A DNA stretch of 34,228 nucleotides from Burkholderiales bacterium. Its GTDB lineage: Bacteria > Pseudomonadota > Gammaproteobacteria > Burkholderiales > Burkholderiaceae_E. Positions 27,563 through 34,228 of the stretch are shown here, one piece after another; the first letter of the stretch is position 1; every line of letters starts with the position of its first letter. The DNA lies in assembly GCA_020248665.1 (NCBI GenBank), contig JADCHE010000158.1, forward strand, positions 1 to 34,228, in the 5' to 3' direction. The translations under genes and the position numbers were made by a program. Under the pieces are notes generated by a model that did not search any database, was not told the origin of the DNA, and saw nothing but the letters and a program-made list of their open reading frames with translations.

Positions 27563-30163
27563 ATGGGTCGTTCCCCGTTCGCCTTCGCCCTCGCGCCGGT
27601 GGTCGTCGGTGCGGCGCTCGTCCTGCAGACCGCACCGACGCTGCCGTCGCCGACCGCCCGCACGGCGGCGTGGGCCGTGGCGTGCGGCCTCGTCCTGCTC
27701 GCGTGGCGCGCGGGGGCACGGGTGCCGCGCCTCGCCGCGCTGCTGGCGCTCGCGGCGCTCGGTGCGGCGACCTGGGCGGGGGCCGCGTGGCGCGCGGTCG
27801 ACCGCCTCGACGAGCGGCTCGCGCCCGCGCTCGAGGGTGTCGATCTGACGCTCACCGGTGTCGTCGACGAGCTGCCGATCGCCGCGGAGCGCGGACAGCG
27901 TTTCGCGCTGCGGGTCGAGCGCTGCGAGCGTGGGGCGACGCGGAACGACCCGGTGCGCGCGGGGGATTCACCGGACGCAGCGGACGGTCTGGAGGACCGG
28001 GCGCGCGGTGGCGGGGCGGCCGGCGCGACCGACACGTCGGAGGTGCCCGGGTCGGCGCCGCTCGACCTGGACCGGCCAGGCGCGCCGACGGTGCCGGGCT
28101 CGGCCGTGTGTCGAGTGCCCCCCAGGGTGTCCCTGACCTGGTCGTCCGGCCTCGGCCGTCGCGACGCCGAGCCCGTCCCGCGGGTGCAGCCGGGCGAGCG
28201 CTGGACGCTGCGCGTGCGACTGAGGCGACCGCACGCGCCGGTCAATCCCGGCGCGTTCGACCGCGAGCTGCGCTGGCTGGAGGAGGGCATCGGCGCGGTG
28301 GGGCGGGTCCGCTCGGGGCGGCGCCTCGACGCGACGGTCCCGGGACTGGCGCTCGCGCTCGAACGGCGGCGCGCCGCGATCCGGGACGCGCTGTTCGACG
28401 CGGCGGGCGCGACGCGCGCACGGCAGGCGGGCGTGCTCGCCGCGCTCGCGGTCGGCGACCAGGCGGCGATCGACCCGGCGCTGTGGACGCTGTTCAACGC
28501 GACCGGGATCGGCCACCTGATGTCGGTCTCGGGGCTTCACGTCACCATGGTCGGCGCGCTCGGCGGGCTCGCGGTCGGCTTCGCGTGGCGGGCCCGCGTG
28601 CTCGCGCCCCTCGGCCTGCCGGGGCACGTGCCCACGCCGGTCGCACGCGGCCTCGCGGCGGTGGTCGTCGCCTTCGGCTACGCGGGCCTCGCGGGCTGGG
28701 GCGTGCCGGCCCAGCGCACCTGCTTCATGCTGGCGACGGGCGCGCTGCTGCTCGCCGGTGGGCGCACTGCGTCGGTCGTCGCAGCCGTCGGTGCCGCGGC
28801 CGCGGCGATCGTCGCGCTCGACCCGTGGGCGCCGCTCTCCGCCGGCTTCTGGCTGTCGTTCGGTGCGGTGGTCGCGATCGTCTGGGCTGGCTCGGGACGA
28901 CGCGCGCACGACCGGCGGCTCCTCGAGGGGATGCGCGACGCCGTCCGCACGCAGTGGGCGGCGTCGGTCGCGCTGCTGCCGGCTGGAGCATGGTTCTTCG
29001 CGTCGGCCTCGGTCGTCGGCCCGCTCGCGAACGCGTTCGCGATCCCGATGATCGGGCTCGTCGTCACGCCGCTCGCGCTCGCCGGCGGCGCGCTCGGACT
29101 CGTCTCGACCGATGCGGCGGCCTGGCTCGTCGCGCCGGCCGCGGTGCTGCTCGATGGCCTCGTCGCGGCGCTCGAGGCGCTGGCCGCGCTGCCCGGGGCG
29201 ACGGTCACGGTGCCGTCCCCGGGGCCCGTTGCGCTCGCCGTCGGCTGCGCCGGCGTGGCGCTGCTGCTCGCGCCGGCCGGCGTTCCCGGGCGTGCGCTCG
29301 GGGCACTGGCGCTGCTCCCGCTCGCGACCGCCGTGCCCGAGCGGCCCGCCCCCGGCGAGCTGAGGCTGACCGCGCTCGACGTCGGGCAGGGCATGGCGGC
29401 GGTCGTGCAGGTCGGCGAGCGGACCCTGGTGTACGACACCGGCCCGACGCTCGGCCCGCAGGTCGACGCGGGTGGGCGCACGATCGCGCCGTGGCTGCGG
29501 TCGATCGGCGCGCGGCGCGTCGACCTGCTGGTCGTCTCGCACCAGGACGACGACCATGCGGGCGGCGCGCGAACGCTGATGCGGGCGGTGCGCGTCGACG
29601 CGCTCGCGTCATCGCTGCCCGATGACCATCCGATCGTCGCCGACGCGCCGGTGGCGCGCCGATGCGTGCGTGGCGAGCGGTGGTCGTGGGGCGACGCCGA
29701 GTTCGAGTGGCTGCATCCGGCGGACCCGCCGGAACCCGTGCGTCGATCGCCGACCAACGCCGTGAGCTGCGTGCTGCGCGTGCGCCATCCCGCGGGCACG
29801 CTGCTGCTCGCCGGCGACGTCGAGGCGCCCCAGGAGCGACGTCTCGTCGAGCTCTTCGGGCGGGACGGGCTCGCGGCCGACGTGCTGCTCGTGCCGCACC
29901 ACGGCAGCACCACCTCGTCGAGCGAGCCCTTCGTCGACGCGGTCGGGCCGCGCTGGGCGATCGTGCAGGCGGCGTACCGCAGCCGGTTCGGGCACCCGCA
30001 TCCTCGGGTCGTCGAGCGCTATACGCGACGCGGCGTCGAGCTGCTGCGCAGCGACGCCGACGGCGCGGTGCAGCTCAGGCTGCGCGCGGGGGCGCCGACA
30101 CGCGTGCTGCGCAGCCGCTTCGAGCCCGCCCGCTACTGGCGCGTGGACGCGCGGCCTCCGTGA
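27563..30163 (+). CDS. comEC: DNA uptake channel protein ComEC/Rec2, 866 aa
   Basis: Inner-membrane channel that carries single-stranded DNA into the cytoplasm in natural transformation. N-terminal helices are followed by the soluble OB-like domain (DUF4131), then the competence domain with the conserved HLMSVSGLHVTMVGALGG near residue 318, and a C-terminal metallo-beta-lactamase-like domain that starts around ELRLTALDVGQGMAAVVQVG. The metal motif SHQDDDHAGG has His660, Asp662, Asp664 and His665; VPHHGSTTSSSE follows. The length is at the upper end because of an ~80-residue acidic, Pro/Gly-rich insertion (about 125-205) in the OB part. The start ATG 27563 fits the first membrane helix. No other competence gene is in the window. 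Confidence 0.95.
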   Translation: MGRSPFAFALAPVVVGAALVLQTAPTLPSPTARTAAWAVACGLVLLAWRAGARVPRLAALLALAALGAATWAGAAWRAVDRLDERLAPALEGVDLTLTGVVDELPIAAERGQRFALRVERCERGATRNDPVRAGDSPDAADGLEDRARGGGAAGATDTSEVPGSAPLDLDRPGAPTVPGSAVCRVPPRVSLTWSSGLGRRDAEPVPRVQPGERWTLRVRLRRPHAPVNPGAFDRELRWLEEGIGAVGRVRSGRRLDATVPGLALALERRRAAIRDALFDAAGATRARQAGVLAALAVGDQAAIDPALWTLFNATGIGHLMSVSGLHVTMVGALGGLAVGFAWRARVLAPLGLPGHVPTPVARGLAAVVVAFGYAGLAGWGVPAQRTCFMLATGALLLAGGRTASVVAAVGAAAAAIVALDPWAPLSAGFWLSFGAVVAIVWAGSGRRAHDRRLLEGMRDAVRTQWAASVALLPAGAWFFASASVVGPLANAFAIPMIGLVVTPLALAGGALGLVSTDAAAWLVAPAAVLLDGLVAALEALAALPGATVTVPSPGPVALAVGCAGVALLLAPAGVPGRALGALALLPLATAVPERPAPGELRLTALDVGQGMAAVVQVGERTLVYDTGPTLGPQVDAGGRTIAPWLRSIGARRVDLLVVSHQDDDHAGGARTLMRAVRVDALASSLPDDHPIVADAPVARRCVRGERWSWGDAEFEWLHPADPPEPVRRSPTNAVSCVLRVRHPAGTLLLAGDVEAPQERRLVELFGRDGLAADVLLVPHHGSTTSSSEPFVDAVGPRWAIVQAAYRSRFGHPHPRVVERYTRRGVELLRSDADGAVQLRLRAGAPTRVLRSRFEPARYWRVDARPP

Positions 30164-30182
30164 CCGGGCGCCGCGCGCGGCC

Positions 30183-30962
30183 TCACTGCGCGGTCCAGCC
30201 GCCGTCCATCGCCCACGCCGCACCGCGGACCTGGTCGCCGGCCGGCGAACACAGGAAGACCGCCAGCGCGCCGAGCTGCTCGGGCGTGACGAACTCGCCC
30301 GAGGGCTGCTTCTCGCCGAGCAGCGAGGCGCGCGCCGCGTCGGCGCTCAGGCCGCGCTCGGCCATGCGCGCGTCGATCTGCTTCTGCACCAGCGGGGTCA
30401 GCACCCAGCCGGGGCAGATCGCGTTGCAGGTGACGCCGGTGCGCGCGGTCTCGAGCGCGACGACCTTGGTCAGACCGACGATGCCGTGCTTGGCCGCGAC
30501 GTAGGCCGACTTCTCGACCGAGGCAACCAGGCCGTGCGCCGACGCGATGTTGACGATACGGCCCCAGTTGCGCGCCTTCATCGTCGGCAGCGCGAGCCGG
30601 GTGGTGTGGAACGCCGAAGTGAGGTTGAGCGCGATCACCGCATCCCAGCGCTCGGGCGGGAACGACTCGACGGGCGACACGTGCTGGATGCCGGCGTTGT
30701 TGACCAGCACGTCGACGCCGCCGTGGCCTTCGCAGCGTTTCATCAGCGTCTCGACGTCGGCCGGACGCGTCAGGTCGCCGCCCTCGAAGACGACGCGCAC
30801 ACCGAACTCCTTCGCGAGCCCGGCGCGCAGCGACTCGATCGCGTCGGCCTCACCGAAGCCGTTGAGCACGACGCCGCAGCCTTGTGCGGCGAGCGAGCGG
30901 GCGATGCCCAGCCCGATGCCGCTGGTCGATCCGGTGACGAGAGCCAACTTGCCTGCGAGCAT
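30183..30962 (-). CDS. bdhA: D-3-hydroxybutyrate dehydrogenase, 259 aa
   Basis: NAD-dependent SDR enzyme converting D-3-hydroxybutyrate to acetoacetate, a step in polyhydroxybutyrate breakdown. TGSTSGIG is at 10-17, NNAG at 88-91, and the catalytic residues are Asn113, Ser141, Tyr154 and Lys158 (YVAAK). The substrate-binding residues known for this enzyme, Gln93, His143 and Lys151, are all present, which sets it apart from general SDRs. The length is usual. The ATG at 30962 is preceded by a short AT-poor leader. It is divergent from the hydrolase at 31067. Confidence 0.94.
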   Translation of the reverse strand: MLAGKLALVTGSTSGIGLGIARSLAAQGCGVVLNGFGEADAIESLRAGLAKEFGVRVVFEGGDLTRPADVETLMKRCEGHGGVDVLVNNAGIQHVSPVESFPPERWDAVIALNLTSAFHTTRLALPTMKARNWGRIVNIASAHGLVASVEKSAYVAAKHGIVGLTKVVALETARTGVTCNAICPGWVLTPLVQKQIDARMAERGLSADAARASLLGEKQPSGEFVTPEQLGALAVFLCSPAGDQVRGAAWAMDGGWTAQ

Positions 30963-31000
30963 GGTGCGATCCTCTTGCGGGATGTGGGGGGGAGGGGGGC

Positions 31001-31009
31001 TGCTACCAT
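31001..31009 (+). promoter_or_regulatory. Possible extended -10 before the hydrolase gene
   Basis: TGCTACCAT contains TACCAT (four of six) with a TGN extension directly before it. It lies 58 bp upstream of the ATG at 31067. No -35 match is found. A G-rich run (30986-30999) lies just upstream. Confidence 0.35.
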
Positions 31010-31066
31010 CCGGATTCTATCGCCCGCGCCCGAGCCGGGCCGTCCGCACGCCATCCACGAGCCGCC

Positions 31067-31930
31067 ATGACCGCCGCCGAGCCCGAGCTCCGTTCCGTGA
31101 CTTGCGCCCACCCGGGCGGCCTGCATCGCCTCGCGTACTGGCAGTGGGGCGATCCGGACAATCCGAGCGTGGTGATGTGCGTGCACGGCCTGACCCGCAC
31201 CGGCCGCGACTTCGACGCGCTCGCGCAGCGGCTGTCGGCGCGGCATCGCGTGGTGTGCCCCGACATGATCGGCCGCGGCGCCTCGGACCGCGTCGCCGAT
31301 CCGATGCTCTACCAGGTCCCGCAGTACGTGGCCGACTGCGTCACGCTGATCGCGCGCCTCGACGTGCCTTCGGTCGCCTGGGTCGGCACCTCGATGGGCG
31401 GGCTGATCGGCCTGCTGCTCGCCTCGCTGGACGGCGCGCCGCTGTCCCGGCTGCTGCTCAACGACGTGGGGCCGGTGCTGTCGCTCGAGGGGCTCTCGCG
31501 GATCCGCGACTACGTCGGCGCCGACCCGGCGTTCGCGTCGTTCGAGGAGGGCGAGGCCCGCGTGCGCGAGCTCGCCGCGGGCTTCGGCCCGCTCACCGAC
31601 GCGCAGTGGCGGCTGCTGACCCGGCACACGGTGGTCCGCCGCGACGACGGCACCTGGCGGCTGCACTACGACCCGCGGATCGCCGAACCGTTCCGGCAGA
31701 TGCCGCTCGAGGCGCCGCCGCTGTGGCCGCTCTACGACCGCATCCCCTGTCCGACCTGGGTGGTGCGCGGGGCCGAGTCCGACCTGCTGTCCGATGCGAC
31801 CGCCGACGAGATGACGCGGCGCGGGCCGCGCGCGCACCGCGTCGACGTGGCCGGCGTCGGCCACGCGCCGACCTTCATCCCCGACGACCAGATCGCGATC
31901 GTCGAGCGCTTCCTGGCCGCGCCTGCGTGA
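31067..31930 (+). CDS. Alpha/beta hydrolase, 287 aa
   Basis: Serine hydrolase of the alpha/beta fold, substrate unknown. The oxyanion-hole motif VHGLTRTGRDFD is at 39-50, the nucleophile elbow GTSMGG places Ser109, and the catalytic His is likely His266 in GVGHAPTF; an Asp in GAESDLLS is the probable acid. The cap region contains YVGADPAFASFEEGEARVRE. The length is typical. In related bacteria such proteins stand near PHB or RidA genes, but the genome context alone does not set the substrate. The start ATG 31067 fits the fold. Confidence 0.9.
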   Translation: MTAAEPELRSVTCAHPGGLHRLAYWQWGDPDNPSVVMCVHGLTRTGRDFDALAQRLSARHRVVCPDMIGRGASDRVADPMLYQVPQYVADCVTLIARLDVPSVAWVGTSMGGLIGLLLASLDGAPLSRLLLNDVGPVLSLEGLSRIRDYVGADPAFASFEEGEARVRELAAGFGPLTDAQWRLLTRHTVVRRDDGTWRLHYDPRIAEPFRQMPLEAPPLWPLYDRIPCPTWVVRGAESDLLSDATADEMTRRGPRAHRVDVAGVGHAPTFIPDDQIAIVERFLAAPA

Positions 31931-32027
31931 TCCTCGGCGCTCGGCCGTCGTGCCGCGCGCCCCGCGCCGTTCCCCAACCCGGGCCGCCCAGCGTCGCGCG
32001 CCCCGTTCCGAGAGAGAGGCCAGCACG

Positions 32028-32375
32028 ATGACCATCAAGCGCCTGCACGTCGGTCCCCGCATGTCGGAGGCCGTGGTCCACAACGGGACCGTCTATCTCG
32101 CCGGCCAGGTCGCCGACGACGCGAGCCAGGACACCGCGGGCCAGACTCGCGAGATCCTGGCGATGATCGACCGCCTGCTCGCAGAATGCGGCAGCGACAA
32201 GACGAACATCCTGTCCGCGCAGATCTACCTCGCGGACATCGCCGATTTCGCGGCGATGAACTCGGTGTGGGACGCCTGGGTGCCCGTCGGCTGCACGCCG
32301 GCGCGCGCGACCGTCGAAGCGAAGCTCGCGGCGCCGCAGTACCGGGTCGAGATCAAGGTCGTCGCGGCTGCCTGA
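32028..32375 (+). CDS. RidA family protein, 115 aa
   Basis: Small trimeric RidA/YjgF/UK114-type protein. The expected motif CTPARATVEAKL carries the conserved Arg93; NGTVYLAGQVADD and the C-terminal PQYRVEIKVVA (Glu108) are typical. In canonical RidA the Arg and Glu act in deamination of enamines and imines; this protein has Thr95 where E. coli RidA has Cys107, so it may belong to a subgroup with other substrates. The ATG at 32028 has GAGAGAGG upstream. It lies 97 bp after the hydrolase gene. Confidence 0.9.
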   Translation: MTIKRLHVGPRMSEAVVHNGTVYLAGQVADDASQDTAGQTREILAMIDRLLAECGSDKTNILSAQIYLADIADFAAMNSVWDAWVPVGCTPARATVEAKLAAPQYRVEIKVVAAA

Positions 32376-32399
32376 GCGCGGCCCGGCCACGGGCCGCGC
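32376..32399. terminator. Strong hairpin between convergent ridA-like and iron-binding genes
   Basis: GCGCGGCCCG (32376-32385) and CGGGCCGCGC (32390-32399) form a perfect 10-bp stem with a 4-nt loop directly after the RidA stop. It has no T run but may end both transcripts. Confidence 0.5.
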
Positions 32400-32426
32400 G
32401 CCTCGCGCGGCCCCCGCCCGGCAGGG

Positions 32427-33482
32427 TCAGCGCCAGCCGACCCGGTCGATGATCTTCGCGGCCGTGATCTGCGCTCGGCCCACCTGCGCGATCGGCAACG
32501 TGTCGGCCTTGAACTTGCCGAGCGCGTCGAGAACGGGGTTCTTCATGACGGCGCTCGCCACGACCGGCCACTCGTTGTTGCCCTCGGCCAGGTAGGCCTG
32601 CGCCGGGTCGCTCGCGAGGTATTCGAGGAACCTGATCGCCGCCTCGCGGTTCGGCGCGTTGCGCATCACGCCGCCGCCGGACACGTTGACGTGGGTGCCC
32701 CACGACTGCTGGTTCGGCCAGACCATGCCGATCTTCGAGATCGCGTCCTTGTCCGCCGCGGCCTCGCTGCGCATCATGCGCACGAGGTAGTAGGTGTTGG
32801 TCAGCGCCACGCCGCATTCGCCGGTCGCGACGGCCTTGATCTGGTCGGTGTCGCCGCCCCGCGGCGAGCGTGCGAAGTTCGCGACGACACCACGTGCCCA
32901 CTGCTCGGCCTTGGCCTCGCCGACGTGCTCGCTGATCGCGCCGATCAGCGACAGCATGTACGGGTGCGTGCCGGAGCGCGTGCAGACCTTGCCCTTGAGT
33001 GCCGGATCGGCGAGCGACTCGTAGGTCGCGACCTGACCGGGCTTCACGCTCGCCTTGTTGTGGACGATGACGCGGGCCCGCGTCGAGAACGCGAACCACT
33101 CGGCGCCGCCGCCGTCGTCCTTGCCGCGCAGGTGCTCGGGGATCCGGCTGTCGAGCACCTTGGAGCGCACCGGCTGGAACATCCCGTCGACCTGCGCGCG
33201 CCACAGGCGCGCCGCGTCGACCAGCAGCAGCACGTCGGCGGGGCTGTTGCGACCTTCGGTGCGCAGCCGCTCGAGCAGCGCCTCGTCGCCCGCCTCGATG
33301 CGGTTGATCCGGATACCGGTCCGCTTCGTGAAGTCGCTGTAGAGCGCCTCGTCGGTCTGGTAGTGGCGGGCCGAATACAGGTTCAGCACCGGGTCGGCGG
33401 CGATGGTGGGCGCGGCGTGGGCGGCGCAGGCGACGGCCAGCGCGGCGAGCAGGCGACGTCGGGTGGGAAGGCAGAGCGGCAT
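32427..33482 (-). CDS. Periplasmic Fe(3+)-binding protein, FbpA/FutA type, 351 aa
   Basis: Substrate-binding protein of an iron ABC transporter. From the ATG at 33482 the protein has a signal peptide (basic RRR, hydrophobic LLAALAVACAA, likely cleavage after IAA at residue 29). DPVLNLYSARHYQTDEALY is the FbpA/FutA start, and the paired iron-binding tyrosines Tyr231-Tyr232 are in TNTYYLVRM. The length is normal. A longer frame to 33542 would need a TTG start and places a charged leader before the signal peptide, so it is rejected. No permease or ATPase gene is adjacent in the window, so the protein is an orphan here. An Fnr-type box and a palindrome lie upstream. Confidence 0.92.
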   Translation of the reverse strand: MPLCLPTRRRLLAALAVACAAHAAPTIAADPVLNLYSARHYQTDEALYSDFTKRTGIRINRIEAGDEALLERLRTEGRNSPADVLLLVDAARLWRAQVDGMFQPVRSKVLDSRIPEHLRGKDDGGGAEWFAFSTRARVIVHNKASVKPGQVATYESLADPALKGKVCTRSGTHPYMLSLIGAISEHVGEAKAEQWARGVVANFARSPRGGDTDQIKAVATGECGVALTNTYYLVRMMRSEAAADKDAISKIGMVWPNQQSWGTHVNVSGGGVMRNAPNREAAIRFLEYLASDPAQAYLAEGNNEWPVVASAVMKNPVLDALGKFKADTLPIAQVGRAQITAAKIIDRVGWR

Positions 33483-33533
33483 GGCAGGGCGGGAGGGAAG
33501 ACGCGGAAAACCGAGTCTAGGTGAACTTGTTCG

Positions 33534-33539
33534 GTAATG
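33534..33539 (-). promoter_or_regulatory. Possible -10 of the iron-binding gene
   Basis: CATTAC on the minus strand (three of six) sits where a class II Fnr-activated promoter would need its -10: a start site at about 33527 places the Fnr box centre at -41.5. The hexamer is weak, as is common for activator-dependent promoters. Confidence 0.35.
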
Positions 33540-33541
33540 CA

Positions 33542-33560
33542 AATGCGAAGGATTCGCGTT
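33542..33560. promoter_or_regulatory. 19-bp imperfect palindrome in the promoter
   Basis: AATGCGAA (33542-33549) and TTCGCGTT (33553-33560) match at seven of eight arm positions around GGA. It lies between the Fnr-type box and the possible -10, as expected for a repressor site. It is not a good Fur box. Confidence 0.4.
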
Positions 33561-33561
33561 A

Positions 33562-33575
33562 TTGATTCAAGTCAA
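33562..33575. promoter_or_regulatory. Fnr/Anr/Dnr-type box
   Basis: TTGATTCAAGTCAA matches TTGAT-N4-ATCAA at nine of ten specified positions. It lies 86 bp before the iron-binding protein start, in the 249-bp gap between two leftward genes. Fnr-family regulators act under low oxygen. Confidence 0.6.
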
Positions 33576-33731
33576 TGGTCGAGGCCGTGCGCCCGGGCAC
33601 TCCGGGACGGATCGGGCGACGGATCACGGCTCGGGCCGGGGCTCGGGCCGGGAAAGCAGACCCGGCTCCGAACGGATCACGGAACGCGCCACGGATCGAT
33701 GCGGGCGACCTGTCGGATCGACGGCGCGGGG

Positions 33732-34228
33732 TCAGTTGACGAAGACGTCGCCGCGGGCGGGCCGGGCCGCGACGCGCTGCTCGGACGCGCGCCCCTCGGC
33801 ACGAACGGAGGCGGGCGCACGGGCCGGCGGCACGGTGCGGCGCGCCGGCTTCGAGGCGGTGCGCACGGTCGTCGCCTTGGCGGCCCGGGGCGCGCCGGAC
33901 CGCGCTGTCCGCGAGGCGGCAGGGCGTGCCGCGACGGGGCCCGTCGACACGCGCGCATCGGTCGATGCCGACGACGGAGCGGACGCGGGTGGCATGATCG
34001 GTGCTGCCGCCAGCGTCGTCGTCGCCGCGAGGCTCGGTGGCGCCGGGTTCGGCAACGTCGACGATCCGGGGCTCAACGGTGCGGTACGTGCTTCGATCGT
34101 CGCTGAGGTCGATGCGGTGAGTACGGAAGCCGCAGCTGCCGGCGGTGCGACGGATGAAGGCGCGATCGGCGCGGGTGTCGTGCCGTAGGCCGCCGGGATC
34201 CCGTCGGTCGCGCCCCAAACCGGCGCCG
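33732..34228 (-). CDS. C-terminal part of an Ala/Pro-rich protein (partial)
   Basis: An open frame without a stop runs from the window edge to the TGA-strand stop at 33732, giving about 165 residues. It begins ...VWGATDGIPAAYGTTPAP and continues as a low-complexity Ala/Pro/Ser/Thr region that becomes Arg/Lys-rich (TARSGAPRAAKATTVRTASK) and ends ARPARGDVFVN. Third-position GC is lower than in neighbouring genes, as expected for a disordered tail, but that also means the frame is not certain. I do not recognise a domain; the identifiable part must lie beyond the window. Other frames are open here as well. Confidence 0.45.
   Translation of the reverse strand, partial: APVWGATDGIPAAYGTTPAPIAPSSVAPPAAAASVLTASTSATIEARTAPLSPGSSTLPNPAPPSLAATTTLAAAPIMPPASAPSSASTDARVSTGPVAARPAASRTARSGAPRAAKATTVRTASKPARRTVPPARAPASVRAEGRASEQRVAARPARGDVFVN

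Noticed and set aside
27487-29625. 712-codon plus-strand frame over comEC
   Set aside because: Out-of-frame shadow of comEC with an Arg/Ala/Gly-rich translation; comEC has the real motifs.
33483-33542. TTG at 33542 as start of the iron-binding protein
   Set aside because: It would put 20 residues before a standard signal peptide and run through the proposed promoter.
33542-33575. Fur box upstream of the iron-binding gene
   Set aside because: The best alignment with the 19-bp Fur consensus matches fewer than half the positions. The palindrome is better described as unassigned.
33562-34188. Plus-strand frame of 208 codons at the window end
   Set aside because: Needs a TTG start inside the Fnr-type box, has no ribosome binding site, and its translation shows no domain. 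I could not exclude it fully but prefer the minus frame.
33559-34218. Minus-strand frame of 219 codons at the window end
   Set aside because: It competes with the 33732 frame and crosses the Fnr-type box and repeats; its Arg-rich translation looks like a GC artefact.

Overview
This window is chromosomal DNA from a very GC-rich betaproteobacterium, most likely of the Burkholderiales. The evidence is the gene order LMW-PTP - iscRSUA - hscBA - fdx - iscX next to uvrB and an aspartate/tyrosine aminotransferase, a single LolC/E-type gene before lolD, a 3-hydroxybutyrate dehydrogenase (polyhydroxybutyrate metabolism), and a canonical programmed +1 frameshift in prfB. I see no insertion sequence, integrase, CRISPR array or rRNA. 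Coding density is high, third codon positions are almost all G or C, and no gene has a composition that suggests recent transfer. The genus cannot be named from the sequence alone.

Layout. 1-126: tRNA-Asn(GUU) and its terminator, both on the minus strand. 239-2065: a lipoprotein made of eight DUF5666-like repeats (minus). 2273-4774: a plus-strand cluster of a short-chain dehydrogenase, a NIPSNAP protein and a class-3-type aldehyde dehydrogenase. 4779-5072: a small two-TM protein (minus). 5309-6514: aromatic/aspartate aminotransferase (minus), divergent from uvrB (6719-8803). 8855-9376: low-molecular-weight tyrosine phosphatase. 9735-15458: the complete ISC iron-sulfur assembly locus, starting with two tandem IscR-type operators and carrying an apparent internal terminator between iscA and hscB. 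15565-16870: an SbtA-like bicarbonate permease and a PII-like SbtB partner. 16893-20233: prfB-lysS-DinB-like operon read leftwards. 20352-24441: RpfE-like protein - recJ - ExeA/GspA-type ATPase, also leftwards. 24668-30163: lolC/E - lolD - tatD - comEC rightwards. 30183-30962: bdhA (minus). 31067-32375: alpha/beta hydrolase and RidA-family protein (plus). 32427-33482: a stand-alone periplasmic iron-binding protein (minus). 33732-34228: the C-terminal end of an Ala/Pro-rich protein (minus) that runs off the window.

How the genes work together. The isc genes form one Fe-S assembly module (cysteine desulfurase, scaffold, A-type carrier, HscBA chaperones, ferredoxin, IscX), repressed by holo-IscR at its own promoter. 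SbtA and SbtB are a transporter-regulator pair. LolD would energise a homodimer of the single LolC/E protein for lipoprotein export. prfB and lysS are coupled translation genes. The iron-binding protein has an Fnr/Anr-type box upstream, which suggests that oxygen controls iron uptake.

Most of the window is conserved housekeeping sequence. The parts most worth a second look are non-coding: the Fnr-type box and palindrome upstream of the iron-binding protein, the layered iscR control region, the iscA-hscB hairpin, the 22-bp inverted repeat before uvrB, and the tandem 14-bp repeat between iscR and iscS. Among proteins, the ExeA-like ATPase with a repeat tail beside recJ stands out. I found nothing I can defend as a wholly new multi-gene system.
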